Below, piece after piece: positions 1 to 10,858 of a stretch of 64,000 nt of DNA. Below the pieces are notes generated by a model that was not told the DNA's origin, ran no database searches, and worked only from the letters and a program-made list of their open reading frames with translations. The DNA is taken from NCBI GenBank assembly GCA_013397435.1, contig VZRG01000767.1, positions 54,178 to 118,177 on the forward strand. The letters run 5' to 3'. Position 1 is the stretch's first letter. The number at the start of each line of letters is the position of its first letter. This DNA is from Erythrocercus mccallii (taxonomy: Eukaryota; Chordata; Aves; Passeriformes; Dicruridae). Both the position numbers and the translations under genes were made by a program.

Positions 1-2330
1 TGGCGTTCATTAACCAGGCTCTGCTATCACATCATCAGGCACTTCCCAAGCGTGAGACTCTCTCCGTGACAAACAAGGTGCAGTCGGAGCAATCACTGGG
101 GGGCAAAGATGGCATTAATTAAAGAGGATGGACATTTAACTTCACATGAGCCAAGCAGCTCCACGAGAAAAGGGAATCTAAAGCTCCATCTCCATCGTTT
201 ATCCATTACGAGATATTTTGGAAGACCCTTGTAATACCTCCTGCTTTAGCAAAGAGAGGATGAAACTGATGAAGAGGAAAAGTAGCAGTGAAAAATTAAA
301 ATTCCTCTTTTTTTCAGTTATGAAAGGTAACAAGTCCTCCTCAGAGTAAGGAATAATTGGAAGAGCAATTAGAGCTCCCTTGGGATGTTTGGGCACATCT
401 CATTTTAAACACTGCGCTTCGTTCCCAAGGTGTTCCCACTTCACCACACAAGAGCTCTGAGCAGAGGTGAGGGTGGCTGGGACCTCCTTTCCCCACCCAC
501 ACAACTGGAATTGTTCTTCTGCTACTGGAACAGTCCCTGGTTCCTCTACACATCACAGCTGAACTCCCTGGATCCAAACACCAGGATCCATGGGATGGGT
601 GTATCCTGCAAGAATTTACTACCTAGGAGGTTTTATTTCTCCCCACAATTTCAGGGGAAGAGGATGGGAGGACACATTGCCTTTAATCACTTGGTATCTC
701 CAATCGAAATGCACAGATGGATACAATCCTAATCCACCAAAATGCACAGTGAAGAAAATCAGGCATTTTTTCTTCTATAAAATGCAAGTAGAGAAGTCTT
801 CTCAACCAGACAGTTTGGAAATCCAGGTTGACTGCTCTGTAAATCCCCCCAGTCTATAAAACAACACCAGGACAAGGTGTCCCACTATGACAAATAAGCA
901 CTTAATAAAACTTTAAATCAGTTTTTCTACATCTTGGTTTAAAAAAAAAAAACCAAAAAATATATATATAAAAGAAATCCAGGGGGAAAAATGCTGACAA
1001 CTGAGAAATTTCCATTAATCCAACACATGATACGTTCTAAACCCAAGTGAATCCCTTGGACAATTATGAACGAGTGGTTACTACCCGAGAAACAATTCTT
1101 TCAACATTCATTAAAAGATTTCTGTCGCTCAGAAGTTGTAGAACAAACGGAATCTGCAGGCTTTGAAAATTAAATGCAAACTTGTACCTGATTTATTACA
1201 GAGATGTTGTAATCAATAATAGAATTGAAGTTTAAAAGCACGAGGCCTTCCCTGACAGCAGAGCAACTTCTTCATCGCCCTCCCTGCCCCGGCTGAGGTC
1301 TGATCCACGGCATCGCTGGTAATAAGAATCCCTGTCTGCCAAAGGAGAGACAACTCCAACTATTGATTCCTTTTTCATTATTTTCTTTTCTTTTTTACAC
1401 ACCGAATGCCTGGGTAGATTTAATAGCACTCTCACCCCCTGTTTTGTATGTGCACAGGATCTGATCTCACTCTCCAAGCTGGGTCTTTCATCAAAAGGAA
1501 AAGGGGTTTGAGCTGGTGCTGGGGCTGTGTTACCTCCAAAGATCACCCCTCCCTGATCACCCTGGCTCGTTACCCAGGGCATAGCGATGATACTTTTTTA
1601 GTGATGATACTTTTTTAGTGATGATACTTTTTTAGTGATGACAAAGCCCGGTGACTTTGGGTTTTCTGGTCCCAACACGGCCAGTTGCTATTTTTGGCAT
1701 TAAGGCTTCCAGGATCTTCAAGCTAAAATTCCCTTTTCCTGGTTGTGCTTTACTTCCAGCCCTCCCAACACCAGCACAGGAGTTCCTTTCCTAACAACAC
1801 ATGGATGGGTTTGCCTGCTACATCCCATAAAGCTGCTTCCCCCCCTCCTGCAGCACAGTAACATTATTTGGGCTCCAGGGTATTCCAAAGCAACAATTCC
1901 CATTCCTGGGGAAGGTCCTAGAGGGGGCAGGTGACTTTTCCTACCCCGGAACCAAGCAGGTTCCATGCACAACAAATTCCTCCTGTGGGCTGACCTTCAA
2001 GGTGTTTATCAGAGATCTCAACTCAGCAGGGAATGCGCTGCCTCAGCAAAAAGGTCTGAGAAGCCAAATCAAAAAAGTGTTGGAGAGAAAAATTAACCTG
2101 TTTTCCAAAACTGTTGCTACACCTTTAAGTCCCCAGATCTGGACATTAAACCTCACGCTGAGAAAAAAAAACAACAAACCACAAAGCCAAAACAATTTAA
2201 GGTGATATTTTGAGGGAAATGATGAAGTCAGGCACAGAATGCTTCTTATGGAATGAATAAAAATTCTGTTTAGTGTAATGAGGAAAATGAAATGACTGCT
2301 GCACTTTGCTGCTTCGGAGGAAGTTCTTAC
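1..2330. other. Unique sequence, no supported gene
   Basis: Non-repetitive AT-leaning DNA. The only structured elements I see are a 17-bp tandem repeat near 1583 and a short A-rich/TA-rich tract near 942-972. Open frames on both strands are short. The longest on the minus strand (1232-1582) has a protein-like stretch, but I see no good 3' splice site or family match. If the minus-strand exon ending at 2331 is real, its next exon or the gene's 3' end should lie here or beyond the left edge. I could not identify it. Confidence 0.5.
1583..1642. repeat. 17-bp tandem repeat, about 3.5 copies
   Basis: Unit AGTGATGATACTTTTTT is repeated at 1583, 1600 and 1617, followed by a 9-base partial copy at 1634. 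The first copy differs at one base (AGC instead of AGT). The near-identity of the copies suggests recent replication slippage. No coding role is apparent. Confidence 0.95.
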
Positions 2331-2466
2331 AGTGATTGACATTTCACCACTTCAGTGCTTGGATCATTCAAATACAGCTCATACATGCTGTAGGTTAAAC
2401 TTCTCATGGCCTCTACCAACTTCATATCGATACAGTGCACAAAACAGAGATATGAATGTCCCAAAC
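2331..2466 (-). CDS. Candidate internal coding exon, unknown protein
   Basis: On the minus strand a 136-nt segment lies between an AG (GGAAGTTTAG, at 2467-2468) and a GTAAGAAC donor. With a phase 1 start it is open for 44 codons and ends in phase 2. The peptide includes the stretches CIDMKLVEAMRSL, YSMYELYLND and PSTEVVKCQS, a soluble-looking mixed-charge sequence. A second frame is open for only about 28 codons. The 3' splice site has a weak pyrimidine tract, and an AG further inside is an alternative. The phase 1 start fits the end phase of the candidate exon at 3188-3301, and their split codon would read Ser. I do not recognise the family. It could be a chance open segment in conserved non-coding DNA. 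Confidence 0.3.
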
Positions 2467-3187
2467 CTAAACTTCCTGCACTAAAACCTCCCTGACCCCA
2501 CTGAAAATGAACATATTAACCCCCATGCACTCCTCTGCAGCATTAGCATATTTATGGCTATTCAAGATTATTAATAATTTATTGCATCAACACATCAGTG
2601 TCACTCTGATTCTATATGCATTTATATGCTTGAACATACAGTGCATTTACTGTCACCACCAACTGCTGCACAAATTTCACAACTTTTTTCCTATCTTTTT
2701 CTCCCAAAAATCACTTTGGCTTTCTCCAGCATATCCCCAAATTTCCACACTGCCGACCAGTGCATTTTTGTGCTTTGCCAAGCACTGTGCATCCACCCTT
2801 AAACTGAGCTTAATTATTTAGTCTTAAAAAAAAACGTTCATCATAGAGTAATTAACACACTGTAATTAGTCACAGTCTACTTACTGAGGCCCAAATTTTC
2901 TCAAATATTATCTGGAAATGCAATTACTTACTCAATGCACAACTTTTCATGTTGTTAAAACTCTATTGTCACCCTCAACTCCAAACCCCTTCAGGAAATC
3001 CAGTGGCGTCATAAAGGTTTGAAAGAACCAATCTAAGTTTTCAGTGGGAAGGAGAGATTATTTGGATACAAAAAAAACCCAAAAACCTGTTTGCTTCCGG
3101 AATTCCTGCTAGCTTTGCCTCCTTGCACCTGCACCCTGGGAGCTATTGAAACACAAGCTGGAGGAGAAGCCTTTTAAATACACTCAC

Positions 3188-3301
3188 TTTTCTTCAATGC
3201 CCGCTTCAAGGTGTTCGGAGCTTTAATGCGGCTGCCTGATACCACCAAGGAAATGGTCACTTTTATTCCTTCAGTGCCACGATAAAAATCAACCTCAGGG
3301 A
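3188..3301 (-). CDS. Candidate internal coding exon, unknown protein
   Basis: This 114-nt minus-strand segment is preceded by AGTTTGCAG and followed by GTGAGTG, a near-consensus donor. Only one of three frames is open. It starts and ends in phase 1 (a symmetric exon, typical of many internal exons) and encodes 37 complete residues beginning PEVDFYRGTEGIKV, with a beta-strand-like VTISLVVSG and a basic end APNTLKRALKK. The exon is joinable in frame to the one at 2331-2466, 721 bp downstream on the minus strand. No family is recognised from memory. The single open frame, symmetric phase and good donor make it one of the better coding candidates here, but chance remains possible. Confidence 0.35.
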
Positions 3302-3352
3302 CTGCAAACTGCGCTCTGTGAGGGAACAACAAAGCTGAGCAGAGGTATCAGG

Positions 3353-3424
3353 AGATAATCACATCCTCGGGACATTCATCGGGCCAGATAAGAACCGCCG
3401 CAGAATATGATTATCTGCTGATAA
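3353..3424. promoter_or_regulatory. Cluster of GATA-factor motifs
   Basis: Four WGATAR matches occur within 72 bp: AGATAA at 3353 and 3386 (plus), TTATCT at 3411 (minus) and TGATAA at 3419 (plus). The last two form an inverted pair, TTATC-TGCT-GATAA. The cluster sits about 50 bp upstream, on the minus strand, of the candidate exon's acceptor, so it would be intronic. Closely spaced and paired GATA sites are typical of enhancers bound by GATA factors. Binding is inferred. Confidence 0.4.
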
Positions 3425-4129
3425 CAAGAAACCCTGGAGTTTGCACTCTGCTGCAGGAAACTCATTACGGGGATGGAAACCTGTGTTTATTGTTCCTGCG
3501 TGGGGAATTGGCAGCTGCAGGGGGTCAGTTCATGGCACCAGGTCTTGAGGTGACCACCTGGACACTGAAGTGACCCCCTGTAAGCTAAAACTGCCCAGGC
3601 CACAGAGAAATGAGCTGGCACAGCATTTAACCCCCTCCTCCCGGGAGCTCCACTGCTTGATTGAGATGGAATCACTTCCAGGAGAATGCAGTTGTATCAG
3701 ATCATCCAAAAAAAAAAAATACCCAGCAAAAAAAAAAGAATGATAGGAATAGAGGATGGCCTTGTGGATTAGGAAAAATAAAGTCCTCACAAATTCTATC
3801 ACCAAATTTGAGCCAGAGGTCTTTAGAAGGGTGTGATTTCCTGACCCTCCTACAATACGGATATAAATAATTCTGGATGTGGAATGGTTTTCCTATCCTG
3901 TCAATGCCTCAGTTCCAGAAGGAACCCAACTCCTGCCAAAGCCCAGAAATAAACACAAAAATAAACCCAGTCTGCTTTGGGACAACCTTCTCCTCCAGAA
4001 AACTTCCTGCCAGTGAATGAATATCATCTATTCCACAATGGCCATTCCCTCACATCCTTCAAACCACTTTCATGCACTTTTTACTCTCGATAAACCCAAA
4101 AAAGTCTGCATGGAGGGTGCAAACAGTGG

Positions 4130-4322
4130 CTCAAGCCCAGCAAAGCGCCTGCCCAGGGCTGGCACAACACTGGAACAGGCTGCCCAGAGAGATTGTGGCT
4201 CTCCATCCTTGGAGATGCTCAAATCCCAGCTGGACACAGCCCTGGCCAAGCTGCTCTGGCTGCCCCAGCTCTGATCAGGGTGGACTGGAAGGTCTCTGGA
4301 GGTCTTCACCAGCTCCAGCCAT
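4130..4322 (+). mobile_element. CR1 LINE 3' fragment (older subfamily)
   Basis: Sense-strand CR1 sequence with the landmarks CTGGAACAGGCTGCCCAGAG, CTCCATCCTTGGAGATGCTC and TGGACTGGAAGGTCTCTGGA. It matches the 3'-terminal region of avian CR1 retrotransposons and is 5'-truncated as usual. It is more diverged from the other copies here (different internal wording), suggesting an older subfamily. No coding potential remains. Confidence 0.8.
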
Positions 4323-5614
4323 TCTTTAATACCCTTCACAGATTTTTTGTCCCACTGAAAACCACAATGTGTGGCGAGGGAGGGGAGGAAGTAATTTCAT
4401 TTTGATTAATTTATTTTTCTAAATGAAAACCACTTCCAAACAACTCCCAATCCCAGACATTCAAGCACAACTTGAGATGTTCAGTCAGGCCTTTTCTCCC
4501 CCCTCCTGATTCACAGGAGAAAATGATCTAATTCAGTGCCTTCAGTTCCTTGCCAGCCTCAAAATCAAATTTAAGCATTGGATAACTCCGACACAGTCGG
4601 TGCTATTTTGTCCTACCAGCTCTATTGCACTCAGCAAAATGTCAAGTGTGTCTATCTGGACAAGAGGCTTCTGCTTCATCATCTCCTCTCGTCAGCACTT
4701 GAAAGGGTGCTCCAGAGGCAGGAATTCCCTGCAGAGCCCTGCCCTCCCTCCTCCTCTCCTGGAGGAGGTCAGCCCCTTCCTAGAGCTCCCTTTACTCCGT
4801 TATTGGCACTGAAGTGGCTCTGCTTTGAGTTACAAGTGCTTTATTTTATTTGTATTTACTTCCTCCAATAGTAAACCCATCATCCACACATCCCCTTCTG
4901 TAGCTGCAGGGAAACAATTTATTTTTTTTTTCCTAAAAGAATACAGAAGAAAAGCGAAACCAGATTCCATTCACCAGCAGAATCTCTCTAAGTAAGAGTC
5001 CTTAAATTCATATCCTGTTTTCTGCCACAGTTTTTTGTCACATTGTTGCTGGTTAAGGCATCACTTCCCACAATTACGGAGATATTTCAATTGGGAACAT
5101 GATAATCGAGCAGCAATAATCATGTAACAAAAAAAAAAAAAGCTTAATTTTTTCAACAGGTAACAGGCAAATTTTAGTAAACCTCAAATTTCTCCTAAGG
5201 ATCATTGACCAGATTATCATCCAATGCTCTGTTATTATAGATTGCTTTTCTTTCCTCAAATTTAGGCTACCAAAGATTAAGTCCTAAAAAAAAATTAAAA
5301 AAAAAATAAATTTGGTAAAACAACAAATAAATGGATTTTTTTTTATCACTTCCTAAAAGGAATCTTTTTCTTCACCCCAGGAAAAAAAAAGTAAACAGCT
5401 TTATGTTTAGAACTGGAACATCATTAATACTTTGGACGTGACTAGACATTTCTATAATTTCATAAATAGCATCCAAAAGGGTCTGATGCTGGCTGTACTG
5501 AAGGTTCATCATCTACTACAGCTTCTTGATTGATAAAAGAATAAACAGCCTTATTTTTATCATCCTAGATTAGTGCAAATATTGCAGTCTGGTGCGTGTT
5601 GAAGGCATGCCCAC
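4323..5614. other. AT-rich unique sequence, no supported gene
   Basis: AT-rich DNA with several A and T runs (about 4919-4932, 5129-5141, 5285-5345). A minus-strand segment at about 4858-4901 has a pyrimidine-rich acceptor and a GTAAAT donor, but two frames are open and its phases do not fit the neighbouring candidates, so I do not call it. Nothing else is recognised. Confidence 0.5.
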
Positions 5615-5774
5615 CATCTGAAATCCTTGACAGTCCAATTAGGAGAACATAAAATACTCCACAGAAAAAGAAAACCATGTAAAGGTCTGGTTTGATGTCA
5701 AAGATTTGAGATACAGCCACGCAGGACAGCGCTGTCAGAAATGGAAATGGAAGAAGTTGGCTTGTTCCCTGCTC
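5615..5774 (-). CDS. Candidate exon with two membrane-like segments
   Basis: The minus strand reads open from a CAG acceptor (ATTTTGCAG, end at 5775) through 5615, with stop TAG at 5565-5567 if not spliced. The peptide has two hydrophobic stretches, FPFLTALSCVAVSQIF and YMVFFFCGVFYVLLIGL, separated by a short polar loop (DIKPD), resembling a helical hairpin of a multi-pass membrane protein. A donor at 5614 (ATG/GTGGGC) is weak but gives phase 1, matching the exon at 3188-3301. Beyond the TAG the same frame stays open for about 40 more codons of acidic sequence, so the region could also be a decayed coding copy. The 3' splice site is weak and no family is recognised. AT-rich DNA easily yields hydrophobic frames by chance. 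Confidence 0.22.
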
Positions 5775-5799
5775 CTGCAAAATGTTTTTCTGATTCCAA

Positions 5800-7084
5800 G
5801 TGAATTATTGCTAATTACTGCCATGAAGAACACCGAGAGGCAGAGCTCTCTGCCTGTGTTTAGGGAAAGCTCACTGCACTAATCCAAATGACAAATGGAA
5901 GTTTTCCACAATATTTTAGGAAGATAATTGTGCCATCTGGGAAGCCATGTCACAGCTGTAACGGAGTGAGCAGGCCCAGGATGTGCAGCAACTCCTTCTG
6001 TGCTGAATTCATTTCCGTTAATAGATTCATCTTGGAGTTTGTTTATTTATTTATTTGGAACATCCTGGGACTCGGAGCATTGTAACAGGGCTGCCTGGAT
6101 GTGCAGCAAATGAGTTCTTTCTTGGAGCTTTTATCAGAGATATCATACCAGAAGTGTATCAGTGGCTCTTCACCACATCATTATCAGGGAACTACAAATT
6201 AAAATTCATTTCAGCAGGACCAGTTCCTTTATCCTGCAGCCCCATGCTATCACCTCTCTCCCTTAGAAAAAAGGGCTGAAGAGAAGAACAGACAATATTT
6301 CCAAACTATATAGACCTTAATATCATGTTAGAAGTGAGAGTGCACAGAAAGCTCCCATGATGGCAGGAGATAATGAGCAGCAGTCCATGGAGGAATCTGG
6401 GAGGATCTGGGGACATTATGGCATAAACAGCACAAAGAACTCCCTGTAAATGCCAAGATTAAACCCCCAGCAGCTGGGATCAATCCGTGCCTGACAACAA
6501 TTTAATACGTGTGAGAGTAGGAGGATTACATTTCACACAGGGACCATGGAATTTCCATATGGGGACCTTTAAACTTCCCTTCCAACAGCTGCAGCTCCTA
6601 TCCCAACGTTCTTTTATATCCCTTCAATCCACGCTGTGCAAAGCCAAGGACCAGAGCTCCACTTGCAACAGAGCTCCTTGGAAACCTGGAGCTGCTTGGT
6701 CCCAGCACATCCACTGGTCCCTGGGGGCAGCCTCCTCCTCCAACCACCCATGGAAAAACCCTCATGGATTTGGAGTGCTGAGAGGAGCAGTGGACAGCAG
6801 CAGAGCCCTTTGCATCTCCTCAGGGTACCGAGGCATCACAGCAGCCTCATTCAGACACTCTGCATTTGTTTCTGTGCTCACCCTGCCCCTCCCTTCCCGG
6901 ACCTGGGGCTCAGCCAACACTCCTGGGGCTGCTCTCACCACAGCCTTCCCCAGCTCCAGCCCCTCAGCTGGAATAACCACAGCTTGATGGGAGATCAGAA
7001 GGGAAAGTCTGATTTCCCTGCACACGGCTGCTTCTCTCTCCTGACAGCCACTGGGGCCTCCAGAGGAGCTGCCCTGGCCAGGAG
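5800..7084. other. Unique sequence, no supported gene
   Basis: Non-repetitive DNA grading from AT-rich to GC-rich as it approaches the minisatellite at 7085. Open frames at 6487-6987 and 6636 onward have proline- and serine-rich composition without recognisable domains or splice signals. I see no gene. Confidence 0.5.
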
Positions 7085-7742
7085 CAGCATCCCTGCTCCT
7101 CAGCATTCCCTGCTCCCCTCCAGCATCCCTGCTCCCCTCCAGCATTCCCTGCTCCCCTCCAGCATNNNNNNNNNNNNNNNNNNNNNNNNNNNNNNNNNNN
7201 NNNNNNNNNNNNNNNNNNNNNNNNNNNNNNNNNNNNNNNNNNNNNNNNNNNNNNNNNNNNNNNNNNNNNNNNNNNNNNNNNNNNNNNNNNNNNNNNNNNN
7301 NNNNNNNNNNNNNNNNNNNNNNNNNNNNNNNNNNNNNNNNNNNNNNNNNNNNNNNNNNNNNNNNNNNNNNNNNNNNNNNNNNNNNNNNNNNNNNNNNNNN
7401 NNNNNNNNNNNNNNNNNNNNNNNNNNNNNNNNNNNNNNNNNNNNNNNNNNNNNNNNNNNNNNNNNNNNNNNNNNNNNNNNNNNNNNNNNNNNNNNNNNNN
7501 NNNNNNNNNNNNNNNNNNNNNNNNNNNNNNNNNNNNNNNNNNNNNNNNNNNNNNNNNNNNNNNNNNNNNNNNNNNNNNNNNNNNNNNNNNNNNNNNNNNN
7601 NNNNNNNNNNNNNNNNNNNNNNNNNNNNNNNNNNNNNNNNNNNNNNNNNNNNNNNNNNNNNNNNNNNNNNNNNNNNNNNNNNNNNNNNTTCCCTGCTCCC
7701 CTCCAGCATTCCCTGCTCCCCTCCAGCATTCCCTGCTCCCAC
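7085..7742. repeat. 19-20 bp GC-rich minisatellite, interrupted by gap
   Basis: Tandem units of GCATTCCCTGCTCCCCTCCA, with a 19-bp variant lacking one T, occupy 7085-7165 and resume at 7689-7742. The undetermined bases lie inside the array, so the true copy number is unknown. The pyrimidine-only character of one strand (C/T-rich) may favour slippage and sequencing drop-out. Long frames crossing it are repeat artefacts. Confidence 0.95.
7166..7688. other. Assembly gap, 523 undetermined bases
   Basis: A run of N inside the minisatellite. Both edges are mid-array, so the gap reflects unresolved tandem repeats, and its length may be an estimate. Confidence 0.99.
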
Positions 7743-9356
7743 AGCCTCAGGAGCAGCCCTGCCGCCCCTGTGAGCCACAGAGGGCATGGGAGGCGAGCCG
7801 TGCTGGGATGCACTGGGATCTGATTCCTGCCCAGCCTTCAGCCTCACCCTTCCCTCTGACCCCAGCGCATCCCTTCCCCTCTCTGCTCTACCTGCTCTAA
7901 ACCAGGTATTTAACACAAATAAAATGCGTTCCAAGGTGACAGCAGCAGAAGGAAGCACTGCGAGGCCTCCAGCTCCAAACCCAGCTGGAGTGACCCTTGC
8001 AAGAACACCAACACAACCGCAGCAGGAATATCCAAAGTGACAAGACCGTAGAAAATATGGAATTAAAGACTGGTTTACCTGGCAAAAAATATACTGCAAA
8101 CTAAACAGGCAAAAGCTCTGATCTATCGGGCTTTGAAAAGCTTTCAAAGTTCTTCTGACCCTTTTTTGCATCCATGTAACACTTTAACAGCGGGAAAACC
8201 TCTCATTCATGCAGAAAAAGCTGGTAGATCACGTTCTTATCTAGTCAGTGGGGATGTTTAGTGCCTTTTTAATAAAAACACACCCAGAATATCCTGCAAA
8301 AAGGGCAAATTAGGTGCCAATTTCTGCACTGACAATTTGAAAACACTGTGGTGAGGACAGAGCTGAATTCCTGCTGATAATTGCCTCGGTGTGATTTATG
8401 CCAGTAGGTGCTGCAGGAGGAGTATGATACTAGCAGATAATAATAGTGCAAATTAAAAATAGAATTTGCATCAAATTAACCTACCACTAATCTTGGGGAC
8501 ATCAATAGAAGTGCACTGGGAAGGTCAGCAGCAAGACCCAAAAATCCCTGGATTCACAGCAGTTTCAGACACATGAAGTCATCTGAAAACAGCAGTGGGG
8601 AAGTTTCGGAGCAAAGACAAGCAAGGGGTCACAGAGAGAGGGCAGAAGTGAGATCCTGACCTGGGTAATTCCATTAACTTCAGGGAAATTGCATCAGGCT
8701 CCACCAGAGATGCTGAATTTGGTACCAGTTCTGTGAAATGTACACTGAATAAATGCACAGGAGTTACTGCTGCCTTGGTTTTACTGCATTTTTACCAAGC
8801 TGTTGCAAAAGTCACTTTTATTTGGATTTGGAAGCACAGCAAAAATTACAATACTGAACAGTGTTTAAGGTAAAGCAGGTTTATTAATTATTCTAAATAG
8901 CAACCATGTGTTTCCTAAAATATAAACCACTATCTAGATTATATACACCTATTCCTTTATTATTCCATCACTGAATTTTCTTAAAAATGTAAGCAAGTCC
9001 CTCAAAACACCATCTGAAAACCTATTTCTCTTTGAAATCACATGGCCATGAGTGGCCGTCACACCTCCCTGCTGAAGTCATTTCACACTTCCACAGAGGA
9101 ATCATTTTTGGTTCACCGAGCTGTTTTTTGGAGAAAGAGACCAAGAAATAAATATTCCGTTAATGAGATATTCTCATCTGTAGGATGAAATCCCTTCAGG
9201 ATCATGGAATGGGGCAGCTCCTTCAGCCACAGAGAATTCGCTGTTACTCAGAAATATTTTAAGGGCTCGATCCAGACATCAGGAATATTTCCAAGATCAA
9301 TGAAGGCAGCTGGATTTGAGGCTGTACACACAGAGGAGTTTGATTTGTGATTTCAT
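7743..9356. other. Unique sequence, no supported gene
   Basis: Mostly AT-rich unique DNA after the minisatellite. A 15-nt minus-strand segment near 8076-8090 lies between AGTTTGCAG and GTAAACC, but such a microexon cannot be supported without conservation data. Nothing else is recognised. Confidence 0.5.
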
Positions 9357-9443
9357 CCAAACCAGAATGGTTTGGGATGGAGAAGACCTTAAAGCCCAAC
9401 CAGTTCCTGACAGGGAACACCTTCCACAGACCAGGATGCTCAA
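9357..9443 (-). mobile_element. CR1 LINE 3' tail, short diverged fragment
   Basis: The plus strand shows the antisense CR1 end: CCAGAATGGTTTGGGATGGA, then AGACCTTAAAGCCCAACCAG and ACACCTTCCACAGACCAGG. Only the last 90 or so bases of the element are recognisable. The substitutions indicate an old insertion. Confidence 0.7.
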
Positions 9444-9735
9444 AATCAGAACATGGAGCTCATAAAGAATCATTAAAAACGGAGAGTAGAGAATCACTCT
9501 AAATAAAATCAAATCAAAACAAACAAACAAAATAAAAACCTGGGGAAAAACTCCAAGCCCTGCAGAGTATATTTAATAGGCAGCACCAAAACAAATTAAA
9601 AAGAAGGATCCAAGCAGTGGCATCTCCTTGCAGGAGGAATGGTGACAGCTCCCCAGGACGGGAAATCGCCGGGCTGGAACAGCAGCGATTTTCAAGGAAT
9701 TACTGGCGTGCTGTGTTTGGTTTGCTGTCTCCCAC

Positions 9736-9797
9736 CTTGCGTTTCCCAGACTGTATCAAAGCACAGACTATAACAGCTCCAATTTCTCCCACAGCAG
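9736..9797 (-). CDS. Candidate 62-nt exon, membrane-segment-like
   Basis: The minus-strand segment has acceptor TTTTTCTCACATGGTGTAG and donor AAG/GTGGGA. With a phase 1 start it encodes a hydrophobic stretch including VGEIGAVIVCALI followed by basic SGKRK, and ends in phase 0. That pattern resembles a transmembrane helix with a positive cytosolic flank. A second frame is also open across this short length, so frame choice rests on joining: from the 33527-33571 exon the split codon would be Ala, and onward it joins in phase 0 to 5615-5774. The family is unknown and the support is modest. Confidence 0.22.
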
Positions 9798-10567
9798 CTA
9801 CACCATGTGAGAAAAATTGACAGATTAAATAGAATGTAGCTGCCAAAGCAACTGTGAACTATGGCTGCCCAAGAGAAGAAAATGATGTTCCTGAGTATCG
9901 CGTTAAGAAGCGCTTTTGTGATCAAATGCAACAAGAGTCCATTTCATTAGAATGCACTTTAAAAAAAAGCCCAAAAAAAGGCAATTTTTTCCCCTCAGCG
10001 TTCCTGCAGCTCACGTAACCCTCCTGTCTCCTCACCCGAAGTACAAGTGCCACACACGCACAGAACAAACACACGCCTTGAATTTCTTTGGGCTGTGGGC
10101 ACTTCTGTTTTGATGAATTCTTAAGCCCAACCAGCTTCAAGAAGACAAAAAAAGAAAAAAAAAAAAAACACACCCCCAACATATCTGGCCCTAACAAAAA
10201 TTGATGATGCTGTGCTAAATGAGCCCCCTCGCTCGGCTGCCGAGACAGGCGCTAATCCAGCCCCAGCCCTGGAAGTTCAGTGCTTTATCAACGCTGACAT
10301 GCACATGCCTAAGTGCCACTGACATCTGCATACATGCCTTATTTATCTTGCTCTGCCTTCATTAAAAGGACAAATTGATGTCTCAAACATTTTAAACTCG
10401 TCACAGGATTCTTCCAGGCTCAGCAGAACGTGCCCCACGGGCGCTTCAGAGGCCACGCGGGCTCTGGTGGTGGGCAAGGGATGGAGATAAAGGGGTTTAT
10501 GGTTTGTGAAAAAAATAAATAACTGGTCATAGCCCACACCAGGAATCCAGGATCCCACAATGGGATA

Positions 10568-10858
10568 CCACAGAATCCCAGAATGGTTCGGGTTGGAAAG
10601 GGACCTTAAAGCTTATCCAGTGCTACCCCTGCCGTGGCAGGGACACCTCCCACTGTCCCAGGCTGCTCCAGCCCCAATGTCCAGCCTGGCCTTGGGCACT
10701 GCCAGGGATCCAGGGGCAGCCACAGCTGCTCTGGGCACCCTGTGCCCACCCTGACAGGGAGGAATTTCATGCCAATATCCCATCTAACCCTGTTCTCTGG
10801 CAATGGGAAGCCATCCCCACTTGTCCTGTCACTACATGCCTTTGGAAACAGCTCTCAC
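10568..10858 (-). mobile_element. CR1 LINE 3' fragment, about 290 bp
   Basis: Antisense CR1 landmarks in order: CCAGAATGGTTCGGGTTGGA, GACACCTCCCACTGTCCCAG, CTGCCAGGGATCCAGGGGC, CAGGGAGGAATTTC and CTGTCACTACATGCCTTTGG. This is the 3'-terminal part of a songbird-type CR1 on the minus strand, 5'-truncated and non-coding. Confidence 0.92.

Noticed and set aside
1232..1582. 116-codon minus-strand frame near the left edge
   Set aside because: Composition is mildly protein-like, but there is no recognisable domain, no good acceptor, and no phase evidence linking it to the 2331 exon.
8076..8090. 15-nt minus-strand microexon flanked by AGTTTGCAG and GTAAACC
   Set aside because: No independent support. 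Weak pyrimidine tract.
6636..8171. Long frames (395 and 469 codons) on both strands
   Set aside because: They exist only because 523 undetermined bases carry no stops and the flanking minisatellite is stop-free.
10036..10134. 99-nt minus-strand segment with long pyrimidine tract and CGG/GTGAGG donor
   Set aside because: Two frames are open and the phases do not fit the neighbouring candidates. The pyrimidine tract is a simple T-rich repeat.
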